From NCBI GenBank assembly GCA_029339195.1, contig JAPTJF010000145.1, positions 62,001-126,000 on the forward strand: DNA of 64,000 bases, read 5' to 3'. Positions 11,713 through 23,192 of the stretch are shown here, one piece after another. This DNA is from Micractinium sp. NFX-FRZ (lineage: Eukaryota > Chlorophyta > Trebouxiophyceae > Chlorellales > Chlorellaceae). The notes below the pieces were generated by a model. That model did no database searches. It was not told the origin of the DNA and saw only the letters and a program-made list of their open reading frames with translations. Position 1 is the first letter of the stretch, and each line of letters begins with the position of its first letter. The position numbers were made by a program, and so were the translations under genes.

Positions 11713-14707
11713 TCATCCGCCGCCAGCCGCTGCCGCCGCCGCATTGTGTGCTGCCGCCTCTGCTGCCGCTGCTGCTGCCTCTGCCGCCTCTGCCGCCGCC
11801 ATAGAGCGTGTGAAATAGGCCAGCCGGACGAATGCATCCCCGAAGCTGCGCCCCACCTGCGCAAGGGGGCGGGCAAGGGGCACATGCATGCTTTGCACAG
11901 CCTCCCAAACAAATTCAGCCCTCGTGGCGCCTTGCTGCCTGCGCGCTCAAGTGCTGTCAGACAGGTCTGAATACCACAAGGCTTTGGCTTACTACCCTCG
12001 ACAAGGTAGAGTAAAACCCACCTGCAGGCTCTGCTGGATCCAGCCTGGCAGCTTGGCCAGCGGGCCGGCCAGCTGTCCCTGGCTGCCGACCGCCGATGCA
12101 TACCTGCCGCGCATGGGCGGGCGCAAACAAGAGAGGAGCGGGTGGGCAGCAGAGGGGCACACACAGGGTGGGGGCAGCAACTGTGCAGCACCTGCGCAGC
12201 CCAGCAGAGTGCAGCGCCTGTCGTCCACCAGCGGCACACAGCACAGCACAGCACAGCACAGCGCAGCGCAGGGCAGCGTAGGGCAGCGCAGGGCAGAGCA
12301 GCTTGATGCTGAGCTGGCGTCCACCAGCAGCAGCCAGCGCAGCAGCCAGCGCAGCAACACAGCACAGCACAGCACAGCGCAGCATGGCATCACTTGTGCC
12401 TGGCGTCCATCAGCAGCACACACGCAGCACGGAACAGCACAGCACAGCGCAGCACAGCATGGCATCACGCCTACCTGACGTCCACCAGCAGCACGGCGGC
12501 CCAATCCCCACGGTGTCGGATCACCCGCCCCACGCACTGGTTCACCGCTTTCATGCACAGGTTGGAATAATACTCCCGCCCGTTCTCTGGCACCAAGGCC
12601 GCCGCTGCCGCGGGCGGCTGCACTGCCGCCTGCGCTGCTGCTGCTGCTGCAGGAGCCGCTGCCTGGGTCTGGGTGGCCGTGGCTGCTGTTGCTGCTGTGC
12701 CTGCTGCTGCGCTTGCTGCTGCGCGTGCTGCTGTGCCCACTGCTGCTCCTGCTGCTGCTCCTGCTGCTGGTCCCGCTGCTGCGCCTGCTGCCGCCAGTCG
12801 GTCCATGAATCGCATGCGCTCCTGCAGCTCCGGGTCTGAGGGGTTGGGGTAGGGCAGGCCCACCATAACGACGCACCTACATGGGGGACAGGGGTGCACA
12901 GCGGGCACAGCATGCAAAGCGGGTGGGTCAGGCACAGCAGGCACAGCATGGACGTTGCGGTAGGGCAGGCCCACCACGATGACGCACCTGCATGGGGGTG
13001 CGAGGTGCACAGCACGCACAGCGGGCGGATCAAGCAGAGCAGGCAAAGTGTGCAGCTTGTACACAGCAAACATATCGTGTGCATTGAGTAAGACTGCCCT
13101 GTTCGTTCCCTGTCATCCTAGCACCTGCCATTGGCTCCCGCCTCACGCCCAGCTGCCCAATGCATCCCCAAAGCGGATGGCCTCTCCCCACCTCCCCCTG
13201 GCCTTACCGCCTGGCTTCCTCCCGCCACTTGCCCTCCCTCACAACCCGCCCCACGCTCACCTGCCCAGCGCATCTCCAAAGTTGATGCCCTCTGCCAGCT
13301 TGCCTCCCACCACGCACAGCAGCACCGCGCCCGTCACGCCGCTGCCGGCCTTGCCAGCGCTGCCCGGAGCGCCAGCCTTGCCGACCCCGCTGCTTCCCAG
13401 GGTGCAGGCCTTGCTGCTGGTGCTGGCACCCTGGCCGCCTGTCTGCCCGCTCTGGCTGCCATTGCCTGCAGAGGCGGCTTCAATGCAGCTGCCATACTCC
13501 TGCAGGCAGCCCTCCACCTCCCCAGCGGAGCGAGGCTCCCGGAACACACGCTTGCGGGCGCCCAGCTGGCGCAGCAGGCCGGTCTGCTGCCACCTGCAAT
13601 GGGTCGGGCAGGGCCACAGCAGGGTGGGGCAGGCAGAACATTAGCATGAGGGCAGGAACTGATTTGGGACGGGTTTCAGTGGGGCCAGGGCACTGCTGCT
13701 GGAGTAGCCAGAGCATTGCTGCTGCTGCTGCTTGATGCGTTGGGCGCCAGGCTCCACTGTTTCACAGTCAGCACACCCCTGCCTGGGTGGTCTCACCAGC
13801 ACCTCCACACACAGTTGGCAGGGCGTTTCTTGCACCCCAGGCGTCTCATTTGGTGTGCAGCCCTCCCCTGTTAACTGAGCTGGTGTGGGCGCCTCACCTG
13901 GCGTGCACCTGGTCGGCGTAGGAGAAGGAGGGGAAGAAGACCACCACTCCACCTGGCACCACCTGTTGCAGGCAGGCGGCGGTGGGGGCGGCAGGGAGGG
14001 GAGCAAAGACAGGGGATGGTGGGTGGGAGCGTCAGTGGGCGAGGCTGGGCGGAACGGTCAGATTGCAGGGGTCGTGGGTGGGAAGCCAGAGGACAGGGGA
14101 GAGGGGTGCCGGCGCAGGACGGCATGCTTGCAGTGCATGCACAGCGTGGCCCACCTGGCAGGCGTTGAGCACCAGCCGCCCCAGCTCGTCAATCGTTGCT
14201 GGGGTGCCCCGGCTGGCGTGCCGGAAGTCCAGGGTGGCCCCGGAGGGACCTGAGCCCACGGCCAGCGCCAGAAGCCTGCACACAGGGTGGCAGAGTAGAG
14301 ATTGGGCAGGGTTGAGTTTGGGCACGGGGCAAGATGAGGGTTTGCCAGGGCGTTGTGAAAAATGGACACTTCCCCGGGAGCGCAGGCAGCGTGGCTGTGG
14401 CTGAGCCATGCAGCACGAGCAATTCACTAGCCGGGTATATCGCCACACAATAGCTCTGGTTGCTGAGCCCCTGCTAGGCTCGACATGGAGTGCTTACCTC
14501 TCCTGCCCCACCACGTGGCCGCAGGCAAAGCGGTGCAGTCGGTGCGGCGGCACTCCGGGGAAGAGGTGCAGCACGCTTTGCAGCGGGGACAGCGTGCCGC
14601 TGGCCAGGACCACAGCGTGCGCAGCAGACACCACCTCCCCAAAATGCGCTGCAGCGTTCAGCAGCACAAACTTGAGCAGGCCGCCGCCGCCGCTGCCGCC
14701 GCCATCC

Positions 14708-14740
<33 letters not shown>

Positions 14741-17700
14741 CCACTGGCTCCTGCTCCTGCTCCAAGACCACCGCCGCTGCTGCCACCTGGTCGCTGCTGC
14801 TGATGCTGCTGAGGCGCTGCCGGCGGCTGCACCACGATGCGCCCGTCTGCATCCGCATTGGTCAAGGACTGCAGGAAAGAGACCAGGGCATGCAGCGCCC
14901 CGGTTCCCGCACCGCTGCTGCCGGCTGCTGCCGCCGCCTCTGCCCCCTTTGTTGCCCCTCCTCCTGCTGCTGCTGGCGCTCCTGCTGCCTCTGCTTCCCT
15001 CTTCTGCTGCGCCTGCCAGAAGCCGGCAATCTTGTACACTGCCTTGCTCTCCCGGATGTAGCTGCGGCAGGGCATGCGTGGGGAGGTTGGGATGTGTTGC
15101 GCATGCACGCAGCAGCCAAATGGAGATGGAGCGGAGGAGCAGGGGAGCATTGGACATGATGGCTGGCCGGCAGCCAAGTAGGCTGGCAGGTTGGCGGGCA
15201 GGCGGGTTGGCAGGCAGGCAGCAAGGGCAGGCAACCCCAATCCCCATGCCACCTGACCCGCTTGAACAAAAACAAATGGAAATTGTCCCGCTCCATTCAC
15301 AGTGCTCTGGAGGTTATGTTAGGTTTGATTCTTGTCAACTCAAGGAGGGAAAGGCTTACCTGACCAGCTTGAAGAGGTTCAGGTTGTCCAGCCCCGTCTG
15401 CAGCAAAAAGTCATTGACGGTGAGCACGCTGCTGCTGAGGGGCGCTGAGCTGGCGACACCTCCACCGCTGCCACCGCCGTTGCTGCTGGCAGCTGCGCCC
15501 AGCTGCATGCCGCCGCCGGCGGCCTGGCTGAGCACCTGCAGCGGGGGGCACGGGTGAGGCAGATGGTAAGGCCGGCTGAGTGGCTGCTTTTCTTTGGCAA
15601 AGTTGAGGCATCACCACTTGGAAAGGCAAACGACATGCTGGCACAATGGAGCTCCAGCGCTGTTCCCTGCGTCGCCTCGCCTCCCGGCGGCCCCACGCCC
15701 TCCTGCGGGCCCCCGCCCCCTGCCCTCTCCCACTCCCCAGCACAACATGCTCCTCCCTAACGTCCCGACGCCCCAGGGCCCACCTATGCCACCCGCAGCA
15801 GCGCCAGCATGTGCATGCATACGGGATCCGACAAACAGGCTATCCGTAAGCCCCCCACCAAAAATCCACCCCCTTCTTCACGTGCCTGCCCCTCACACAG
15901 TCAGCACCTGCCCCACCTGCGCCACGCGCAGCAGCGTCTGTATGTGCCTGCAGTTGCCGGGCGCCAAGCGGGGCTGGAAGCGCTGGAAGTAGGCGCTGAG
16001 CTGGCGCTGAGCTGTCGCCGCCTGGCCCGCCGACAGCTCAGCAGAGTGGCTGCTGCTGATGGCGTCGACTGCAGGGGAGGGTGCACGGGTGGGGGGTGGA
16101 CGGGTTGGTGCCAGCAAGCAGCATGAAGCGGAGCGCGCCAGAGGGCCGACGGCAGCGGGCAGGAGCAAGAGTGTGGAAAAACAGCTCTGAGTGTCTGCCC
16201 AGCAAAGGGGCGCACATTGGTTGAGGCTGTGCACCATCAGCATCAGCACGTTGGCATGGTGCACCCACCGCTACCCACCCAGGTTGGGGCCCTCATCAAC
16301 AATGATGACGTTTTCCTCAGTCCGAGCCAGCATGACATGGCATGAGACAGTGTGCAAGCCCCGACCCACCTATCCCTTCAGATTGCCTACCCACCCGGGT
16401 TGCGCCCCTCGCCAGACTGACTAGAAATTGCTCCAGCCGCGCCGGCACATGCAAGCCTGGAACTAACCCTACCCACTGGTGCCCTCAAGCAGGCGCCCAT
16501 TGTCCCAGCAGCCAGCAGCCACCTAGGTTGTGGCCCTCGTCAACGATGACCACGTTCCCCTCCAGCCGCAGCCCCAGCGCCTCCCGAGTCTCCCGCGCCA
16601 GCAGGCAGCTGTACGGCGCCAGAATGATGTCGGCCTCGGGGACAGCCCGGCGGGCGGCGTAGTAGGGGCAGACCGACTTGCGGCGGCCTGCGGGCAGGCG
16701 GAGGGTGGAGGGGGTGGGGTGAGGACGTGTGGGGCGAGGAAGCTTGTGCGAGCACATGGGGCGGGCAGGGGCAGGCATGTGTAGGGAGGATCTACGGGCA
16801 AAGTGAGCAGCACGGAGGGGGCCGGGCAGGATAGTTTACGTGCAACAAAGGGCAGAGGACACAACCAGTGCACCCGAGAAGGGGAGGCTAGCGGGCACTG
16901 CCATGCTCCCCAGTGTCCCGCACCCACCCATCTTAGCCAGCGCCATGCCCACTGGGTGTGCCAGGATCATGTTCCGAGTGGCAGCAGTACCGTTCTCATA
17001 CTGGCTAACCAATGCCACTCGTGATGACCAAAAAGCAAGCTCACCAAGCTTGGCGAGCTCTTCAATATCCATCGGCTGAGCGAGGATCATGTCGCGAGTG
17101 GTGGCCGCTGCCTGGGTGCCGCCCGCCAGGTAGGGGCAGCGCCCGCTGGCACCCTTGCCCGCCGCCTGGCAAAGAAGTAAGGAAAAATGCAGGCGCAGGA
17201 GGCGGAAGCGGCGGCAAAGGTGTGAAATCCAGCAGCAGCAAGCGAGACAGGCTGTCAGGCAGCCAGCCAGCTGGCCAGCCAGCTATTCGGCCAGGCCATC
17301 CCAACCTTGAGATCTAAGCACCCTGTCCCACGCAAAGCGCCTCCCCATGCGCCGCCCCGCCCCGCATCACCTTGCGCTGAGGTCCCACCGCGTCCCTGCC
17401 GCCGCCGGCGCCACCAGCCCATGCCACTGCTGCCGCCTTCTTGCTGCCGCTGCTGCCGGGCTTCTGAAGCTCCAGGCAGCGCTCGTTTATGAGCGGGGCC
17501 GACTGCAGGCGCAGCACGGTCTCGTTGATGCACAGCGCCTGCACAGCAGGGACACAGCATGGTCAGTCACAGCACAGCACAGCACAGCACAGCGTGGCAT
17601 GCAGAGGGCGCACACTACACTCGTTGATGCACCGAGCCTGCAGGGGCAGGGGGCAGCACAGCATCTGCAGGGGCAGGGGCCAGCACAGCACAGCGTGGCA

Positions 17701-19464
17701 TGCAGAGGGTGTGCACTCGCTGATGCAGCACATGCACAGCATGGGCACAGCATGGCACAGCAGGATGGCGCAGGGAGGCAGTGAGGGCTGCCACCCCTCA
17801 ACACCGCGCCCACCTGGTTGCACCCCTCCCAGCCTGCCTGCCCGCCCACCTGGCATGACCTCACTGCCACGAGCGCCAGCTCAGCAGATAAGCAGAGAAC
17901 CAAACCCACCCCTCCCCACCACAGCGCACACGTGCGCACACATGCCCGGCTGCTTGCTCAGAAACAACAACAACCAACCAACCACACACACGCACAACGG
18001 GATCACTGCTTGCTTCCAACCAAAACACACGCCCACACAGGCAGACCTTGCGGGACCCCAGCGCCACCAGGGAGAGCTCGTCAGCGAAACAGGTGCGGTG
18101 CAGCTCGGACACAAACTGGGACAGCTGGGAGTGGGTGCGGCTGGCGAAAATGATCTGCAGGAGGGCGGGCAGATGTGGGTACACAGGGGAGGGTGGAGGA
18201 CGAGAGGCTGACGGCAGGGGAAAGGCGCACGTGGCTGATCGCTTGGGGGTCAAGGACGGACACATCGCAGGTGCCTCAGAGCCAAAAGCATGTGACGCGC
18301 CATTTGCCCATGACTTGGCCAGGGAGCAGACCGAGCGCCTGCCCAAGCCGACCTGTCCGCCTGCCGCCTGGCACACCCCATGGCACGGCTCATCCCTTCT
18401 CAGGTTGCACTGAACACTGTGTGCAAAATTGCCTAATCCACTTTGCAAGGCACACAAAGCAAAACCCTGCTTTCCAACACCAGCCTTGGGCCTGCCCACA
18501 CCCATCCTGTTGTCCAGGCGCCAGGTCCGCCCGCCCGCCGACCCCACCCCAACCCATCCGCCCGCACACCTGGCGCTTGCGTGGCACTTCTAGTTCCTCC
18601 TCCTCTCCCAGCCCCAGCCCCTCACTGTCGCTGCCGCTGCTGCTGCCCAGGCCCGCAGCACCGGGGCTGCGTTTACTTCCGGCGCCGCCGCCGCCACCGC
18701 CCGCTATGCCGTTGCCGCCACCCACGCCGCCATCCTCCGACCCAGAGTGCCACTCTTCAACCAGGAATTCTGCTGCCTCAGGATCCTCCTCCCCTCCTGT
18801 TGCCGCTGCTGCCGCTGCGCGCCCGCCGCCGCCCCGCCGCCGCGCCCCGCCGCCTCCCTTGCCGCCGCGCTCTAGCTTGGCGCGTGCGCGGGCGATGCGC
18901 GCACGCTGCCGCTCCTGCAGCTGCGCTTGCCGCTCCCGCTCCTGCTGCGCCCCAAAATCAAGCATCCAGTCTGGCGCATCGTCCTCTTCTGCCTCCTCAC
19001 TTGCACCCCCGTTTGCCTCGCCGCCTGCTGGCCCTGCTGCAGCGCCGCGCCCTGCTGCGGTGGCGGCGGAGGCAGCCGCTGCGTCGGCGGCCTCCCGCCG
19101 CCGCTGGTCCTGCAGCCACTGCAGGCTGCTGCAGATGAGGCTGAGAGTCTTGCCGGTGCCTGCAGGTCCAAGGGTTGGCAGGGAACAGGGCGCTGGTGGT
19201 CGTGCTGGCCGTGGCCTTGGGAGAACGACAGCTGACGATAGGCCGCCCCGCTGCCGAGACCACCGGCCGTCCAGCACAGCACTCCTGCGTGTCCCCTTTT
19301 CCCCTACCTGTCGGGCTCTCAAACAGGCCCACCCCGCTTTGCTCCAGCGCGGTGTACAGGGCGGCCATGAAGCCCTGCTGGATGTCGTAGGGCGGGTAGG
19401 GGAAGGCCGGGAAGGCGGGGCCTGCGGGCGGAGCGGGCGGCGGCAGCGCAAGGCGGGCGCACAT
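11713..19464 (-). CDS. CHL1: DDX11/CHL1-family Fe-S DNA helicase
   Basis: Fifteen exons: 19464-19308, 19159-18570, 18154-18047, 17538-17371, 17165-17045, 16687-16523, 16068-15908, 15535-15360, 15061-14498, 14275-14155, 13962-13898, 13593-13261, 12876-12475, 12103-12022 and 11856-11713. They give 1118 aa in phase; an ATG at 19527 would add 21. Family blocks run in order: [10 protein letters not shown] (Q motif), [11 protein letters not shown] (Walker A, Lys about 56), [12 protein letters not shown], four iron-sulphur cysteines (about 288, 306, 351, 388), [10 protein letters not shown] (about 427-436), [33 protein letters not shown] and [15 protein letters not shown]11/CHL1 is a 5'-3' helicase of the XPD/FANCJ group acting in sister-chromatid cohesion. 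Extra length over the human protein (970 aa) is low-complexity Ala, Gly and Ser insertions. Motif II is DEGH, not DEAH. Confidence 0.92.
12213..12420 (-). repeat. Three decayed copies of exon-13 3' edge in intron 13
   Basis: The exon end CTGACGTCCACCAGCAGCA (plus-strand view, 12475-12493) reappears at about 12400, 12315 and 12228. Variants are TGGCGTCCATCAGCAGCA, TGGCGTCCACCAGCAGCAG and TGTCGTCCACCAGCGGCA. Runs of CAGCA units separate the copies. Confidence 0.8.
12841..13000 (-). repeat. 111-bp tandem duplication of exon-13 5' edge
   Basis: The used acceptor (TAG before 12876) and the codons for CVVMVGLPY are duplicated 111 bp upstream, with a CAG acceptor before 12987 and codons for CVIVVGLPY. 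The stretch from 12987 to 12877 has no stop and is a whole number of codons, so either acceptor gives an open frame. Confidence 0.85.
16277..16430 (-). repeat. Two decayed copies of exon-6 3' edge (helicase motif II) in intron 6
   Basis: The exon end at 16521-16570 encodes the DEGHNL block and its GT donor. Copies lie at about 16277-16325, encoding [10 protein letters not shown], and at about 16388-16430, much more diverged but still ending in CTCCAGCCGC. Both are inside the intron. Confidence 0.8.
16923..16995 (-). repeat. Decayed copy of exon-5 3' edge in intron 5
   Basis: AGGATCATGTTCCGAGTGGC near 16960 repeats AGGATCATGTCGCGAGTGG of the real exon near 17083. The flanking ACCCATCTTAGCCAGCGC matches the real exon end and donor region at 17041-17058. 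Spacing is about 120 bp. Confidence 0.75.
17600..17760 (-). repeat. Two decayed copies of exon-4 5' edge in intron 3
   Basis: The exon start CTCGTTGATGCACAGCGCCTG (17521-17541) recurs as CTCGTTGATGCACCGAGCCTG at about 17620 and as CTCGCTGATGCAGCACATG at about 17716. CAGCACAGCGTGGCATGCAG also repeats between the units. The period is about 95-98 bp. Confidence 0.85.
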
Positions 19465-21206
19465 GTGACGGCCAGACCGGGCCTCGCGCACGAAACGCTG
19501 AAAGCTGCCGAATGTAAGAAGATGCACATGATGATGTCCTGTCCGTAACGGTCAGAGAGAGTGGACAAGAGAAACAAGCTTAAGTGATCGCGGGGCTCGC
19601 CAGCGCCTACGGCGGGAATTATAAGTTCTGTGATTAATCAACGCAATGCTCCGTGCTTGCCAACACTTGCCTCCCTCTGCAGGGGCCGCCATCTCGCTGC
19701 CTGGCCGCCGCCTCCACAGGCCCTGGCCGAGGCCCTGGAGCAGATAGGAGCAACTATCTACGCTGAAAAAGTGCAACTGTGATCACGCACCACTGCTGGA
19801 GTCAAGCTCCCCCCACCGCCAGCGCCTCCCGCCGCCGCTGCCCGCGCTGTGAGGAGGCAGACACCACGCCGACTGCGGCTTTATCAGGTCTGCCTGTTCA
19901 CCTGAGCCCTAGTGGCGGGAGGCTTCCTCCTAACGCGCCCCTCCGCACACATCTCCCTCCGTCACATCTGCGGTGGAATAGCGGTGCTTACATGGAGGCG
20001 GGAAAACTGCAGTGCAGGGCAGGCACATGGGGGGAGGAGGGGTCGGACGGAGGTACACGGGGTGCGAGGGGTTAGGTGCGCCCGCTGCAAGCACTCGAAC
20101 AGCATGGGTGAATGTAAAAACAGCGGTGCAGGGCAGGCACAAGGGGGACAGCAGATAGATCACAAGAGGGGGTGGGGTGAGGGGTGGGGGTGAACGGGGT
20201 AAGGCAGGAAACGTGCGGAATGCAGAGGGGAGTGTCGCACAGACGGGGAATATCTAAAAGAACGCGCGAATAGGAAGGAATACCCAGAAATGCTGGGATA
20301 ATGCGATGCTGGTGTACCCAAGGGAGAACTACAAGTGCCGGGCGGGGAGCAGGGAGCGCCGCACGTGACGGCTAGTTGGAGTTGTAAGACGAGAGATTGT
20401 GGGTCGGGGTGTCACCTGTTCTCGGGGCGGGTGTGCAAAGGATTGAACAGGGTGGCGCGGCGCAGAGTGCAAACTTGTGTCCCAGATGACAGCGGTAGAG
20501 CGTACAAAGCAAGCATGGGCTCCGTTGCTGCGCTGGCTGCTTCATGCCGTCGTGTCTCTCCCTCCCTCATGGAGACACGTGCTTAATCAACCAATCAATT
20601 ACAATTCAAGTCCACGGGGACTCAGCAACGGTCGCATGGGACAGGGTGGTGGGAAAGTTGTTGGCATGAAGTTGGCAGCAAAGAAAACGGATTTTTGCGA
20701 TGCAGGCGCGGCTGACTGCGCCAGCCAAGCCCTGGGGGTGAAAATTGAGGGTGGGAACAGGTCTGTGAATTGCTTGCAGAGGATGGTGTAGAGGGAGCAG
20801 TGAAAAAGAAGTGTGCCACGTGTTCTGTTGGGGAGGACAGGGGGGGCAATGCAGGCTTGTGCACGGCGGGCAGATGCTGCTGGTGCTTCGATTTCCCGTA
20901 ATGACACTTGAACCGCACACAACCTGCGCTGAAAGAGGGGAGGCGGGGAGCGGGAGAGGCTCAGCCTGGTGCCCCAATCTTGCCTCTCAGACATACGGCA
21001 GGACAGTGTGCGCTTTGCGGCTCGCCAGGTGCCGTCAAGTGCCAGCACTTGTGCGCTGTCAAGTGCCAGCAGCGCACAGCGAATAGCGCACAGCGCACAG
21101 GCTGTGCACAGGCACAGGCACAGCGCACAAGTGCTGGCACCCCACCCCACCCAGCGCCGGCAAAACCAGCCCACCAACCGCCCTCGACTGCTCACCTGGT
21201 TGGGCA
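19465..21206. other. Intergenic region, helicase promoter and upstream gene 3' UTR
   Basis: No gene is supported in this 1.7 kb. The right part should be the 3' untranslated region of the minus-strand gene ending at 21207; a CCAACCAG|GTGAGC donor-like site just after that stop hints at a 3' UTR intron. The left part holds the helicase promoter. A long inverted repeat at 21039-21140 is listed separately. Confidence 0.5.
21039..21140. repeat. Perfect 21-bp inverted repeat (hairpin)
   Basis: GTGCCAGCACTTGTGCGCTGT at 21039-21059 is exactly complementary, in reverse, to 21120-21140. The 60-nt loop is itself built of related GTGCCAGC and GCGCACAG words that can pair further. It lies just downstream of the minus-strand stop at 21207, so it is probably transcribed in that 3' UTR. 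Confidence 0.85.
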
Positions 21207-23192
21207 TCAGGCCGTCTCTTTCCGGCGCTGCCTCAGCACCTGCGCTCTGACATTCACCATCTGGGCCGCCCTGTCCATCTGCTGCAGGAGCTCCTCGAGA
21301 TCAGCATGCTGCGCCATCTGGGCATCTGGCGTCTCACGCCCTGCAGTTCTGCCGAAGGCGATCTTCTTCTTGCCATCCGTGGCGTGGAAAGCAGTAGAAT
21401 CGATATCTAGATGCTTGTTGATGACTTCCATGTTTTGGTGCATCAGCATGTACTTGGATGCCATGCTGTTGAGCACACTCTTGGAGGCGTGGACTGCGTC
21501 TGCGTTAGCAAGAGCTGAATCCGACAACTCCACCTCCAGGCTAGCATCCCCCTGCAGCAGTACGGGCAATCGCAGCAGCAGTACGGGTGAGCAGGCAAGT
21601 GCAACAGCAGCACACGCACGTCAGTGAGCAGCCGAGTGCAACAGCAGCGCACGCACGTCAGTGAGCAGCCGAGTGCAACAGCAGCGCACGCAGGTCAGTG
21701 AGCAGCCGAGTGCAACACCAGCATGGGTGGTGCAATTTGAGCATGCCTCAGCACAACTGAAGCCAAGAAAGAGGCAGCAGCAGCAGCAGCTCTTCGGCAA
21801 GAGCGGCTGGCGCCCAACGCCACCATCAGTGCCCTGCTCACGTAGGACGCCTTGAGCCGGATCTTGTTGAACAAAAACACGGTGGTGAGCAGGAGGGCCG
21901 CCACCCCAACCATTGCCAGCCCAAAGTACACGCACGCATCCAGCTGCGCCTGGCGCGTCTCGGACTTGGCGAGGAAGCCGACCAATAGCAGAGTCAGGCC
22001 CACGGCAGCGCTGACCGCGGCCGACAGCACCACGCGCCATGGGAACTGCAGTGCACAAGGGGCGTGCCATTAAGGCACAACGCACTGCCACCACTGCAAA
22101 TACAGACGCTCGCCTCGTGTGCAGCTGGCGCCAGCAGCAGTTGCTGTTGGGGCAGGCAGGCTAACGGATGCGGGGCAAGCAGGGCAGGCCAGCTGGCACA
22201 GCACGCTGCGTGGGCAGGGGCGGGGCAGGGCAAGCGTGCGATGGGCTTGGCAGCAGGCGGGCGGGCGGGCAGGTGGCCACCACACCGGCATACCTCGAAA
22301 GTGGACAGGTCTGCCACTGTGGCCACCGCCCGCCGCAGCTTGGGGTTGTCTTTGTCCAGCACAGCATACCACGGCTGCCGGACGTTGTTGGCAAGATTGT
22401 CGTCCAGTGTTTCGCTGCCAGCGAGCGGCTTCAGTGGCTCCAGGGCCCTGCTGAACCCGCGCACCAGCATCTGCAGGCGGCCCATGGCAGCAGCGTGAGG
22501 GTGTGCACGTTAGGGGAGCGAAGCAGGGAGTAGCGCTTGCAGGCAGCATCGGTGCCACTGCAGGGCGAGGTGGGCGGCATGCAGATGCCACGCTTGCCCC
22601 ACACGCTCTGGGCCCACAGCGGCAGACATGCAAGGCACAAGCTCTGCCATGTGCACAGGTGCACAGGACAGAAGTCCAGCAGGCCACCCTTACATGTGTG
22701 TTGGGTTCGTAGTCCAGCTCAGCAGCCACGCGGCTGCTGACTGTGCTGGCAAACGCCTGCAGTGTGGGCGCTGGTACTGCCCCAACGTTCTGCACGTGGG
22801 ACAGCACCCCGACCTCCTTCCCATCAAACAGCACATGCACCTCGATTGCGCCCTGCATTGAAACATCGATGTGGGTTTGAAGAGAAGGCGAGGGAGCAGC
22901 AGCCGTGGTTGCCATGGCATCAGTGACAACTCACGGCAGTCCACGCAAAGGCGGGCTGCACTGAGGCACTGGAGGCCTCAGCTGCCAGCTTGATCTTCGT
23001 CTCACCAGCGCCATCGAATTCTGGGACGCTGTTGTCGGCAGGCCTTGCACCTATTGGGCCAACTTCTAAGAGCTCCCCCTGCAGGCAGCTAAACAGCGCA
23101 CACCTCAAACAAGTGCCAGAGTCCAGGCTGATGCCCGGGGGCTGCTGGGCGGCACTGGCGGCGCCACCAGTTGGCACCGCAACCCGTCCGCC
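21207..23192 (-). CDS. Membrane protein of unknown function, 5' end unresolved
   Basis: Five exons join in phase: 23192-22935, 22852-22694, 22470-22294, 22045-21842 and 21551-21207, giving at least 380 aa. The first exon starts at a CTCAG acceptor and has no ATG, so one or more upstream exons are missing; they probably lie in 23200-24100. Seen in order: a soluble part with VLFDGKEVGVLSHVQNVG, a basic stretch ending near LRRAVATVADLSTFE, two membrane helices (VVLSAAVSAAVGLTLLLVGF and YFGLAMVGVAALLLTTVFLF), then a C-terminal part with a likely coiled coil (LEELLQQMDRAAQMVNVRAQ) ending RRKETA. I do not recognise the family. Two helices joined by a short loop with a long tail suggest an organelle or nuclear-envelope membrane protein, but that is a guess. 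Confidence 0.65.
21587..21722. repeat. 37-bp minisatellite, about 3.6 units
   Basis: The unit begins GTGAGCAGCCGAGTGCAACA and continues GCAGCGCACGCACGTCA. It is repeated head to tail with few changes inside the last intron of the 21207-23192 gene. Confidence 0.85.
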
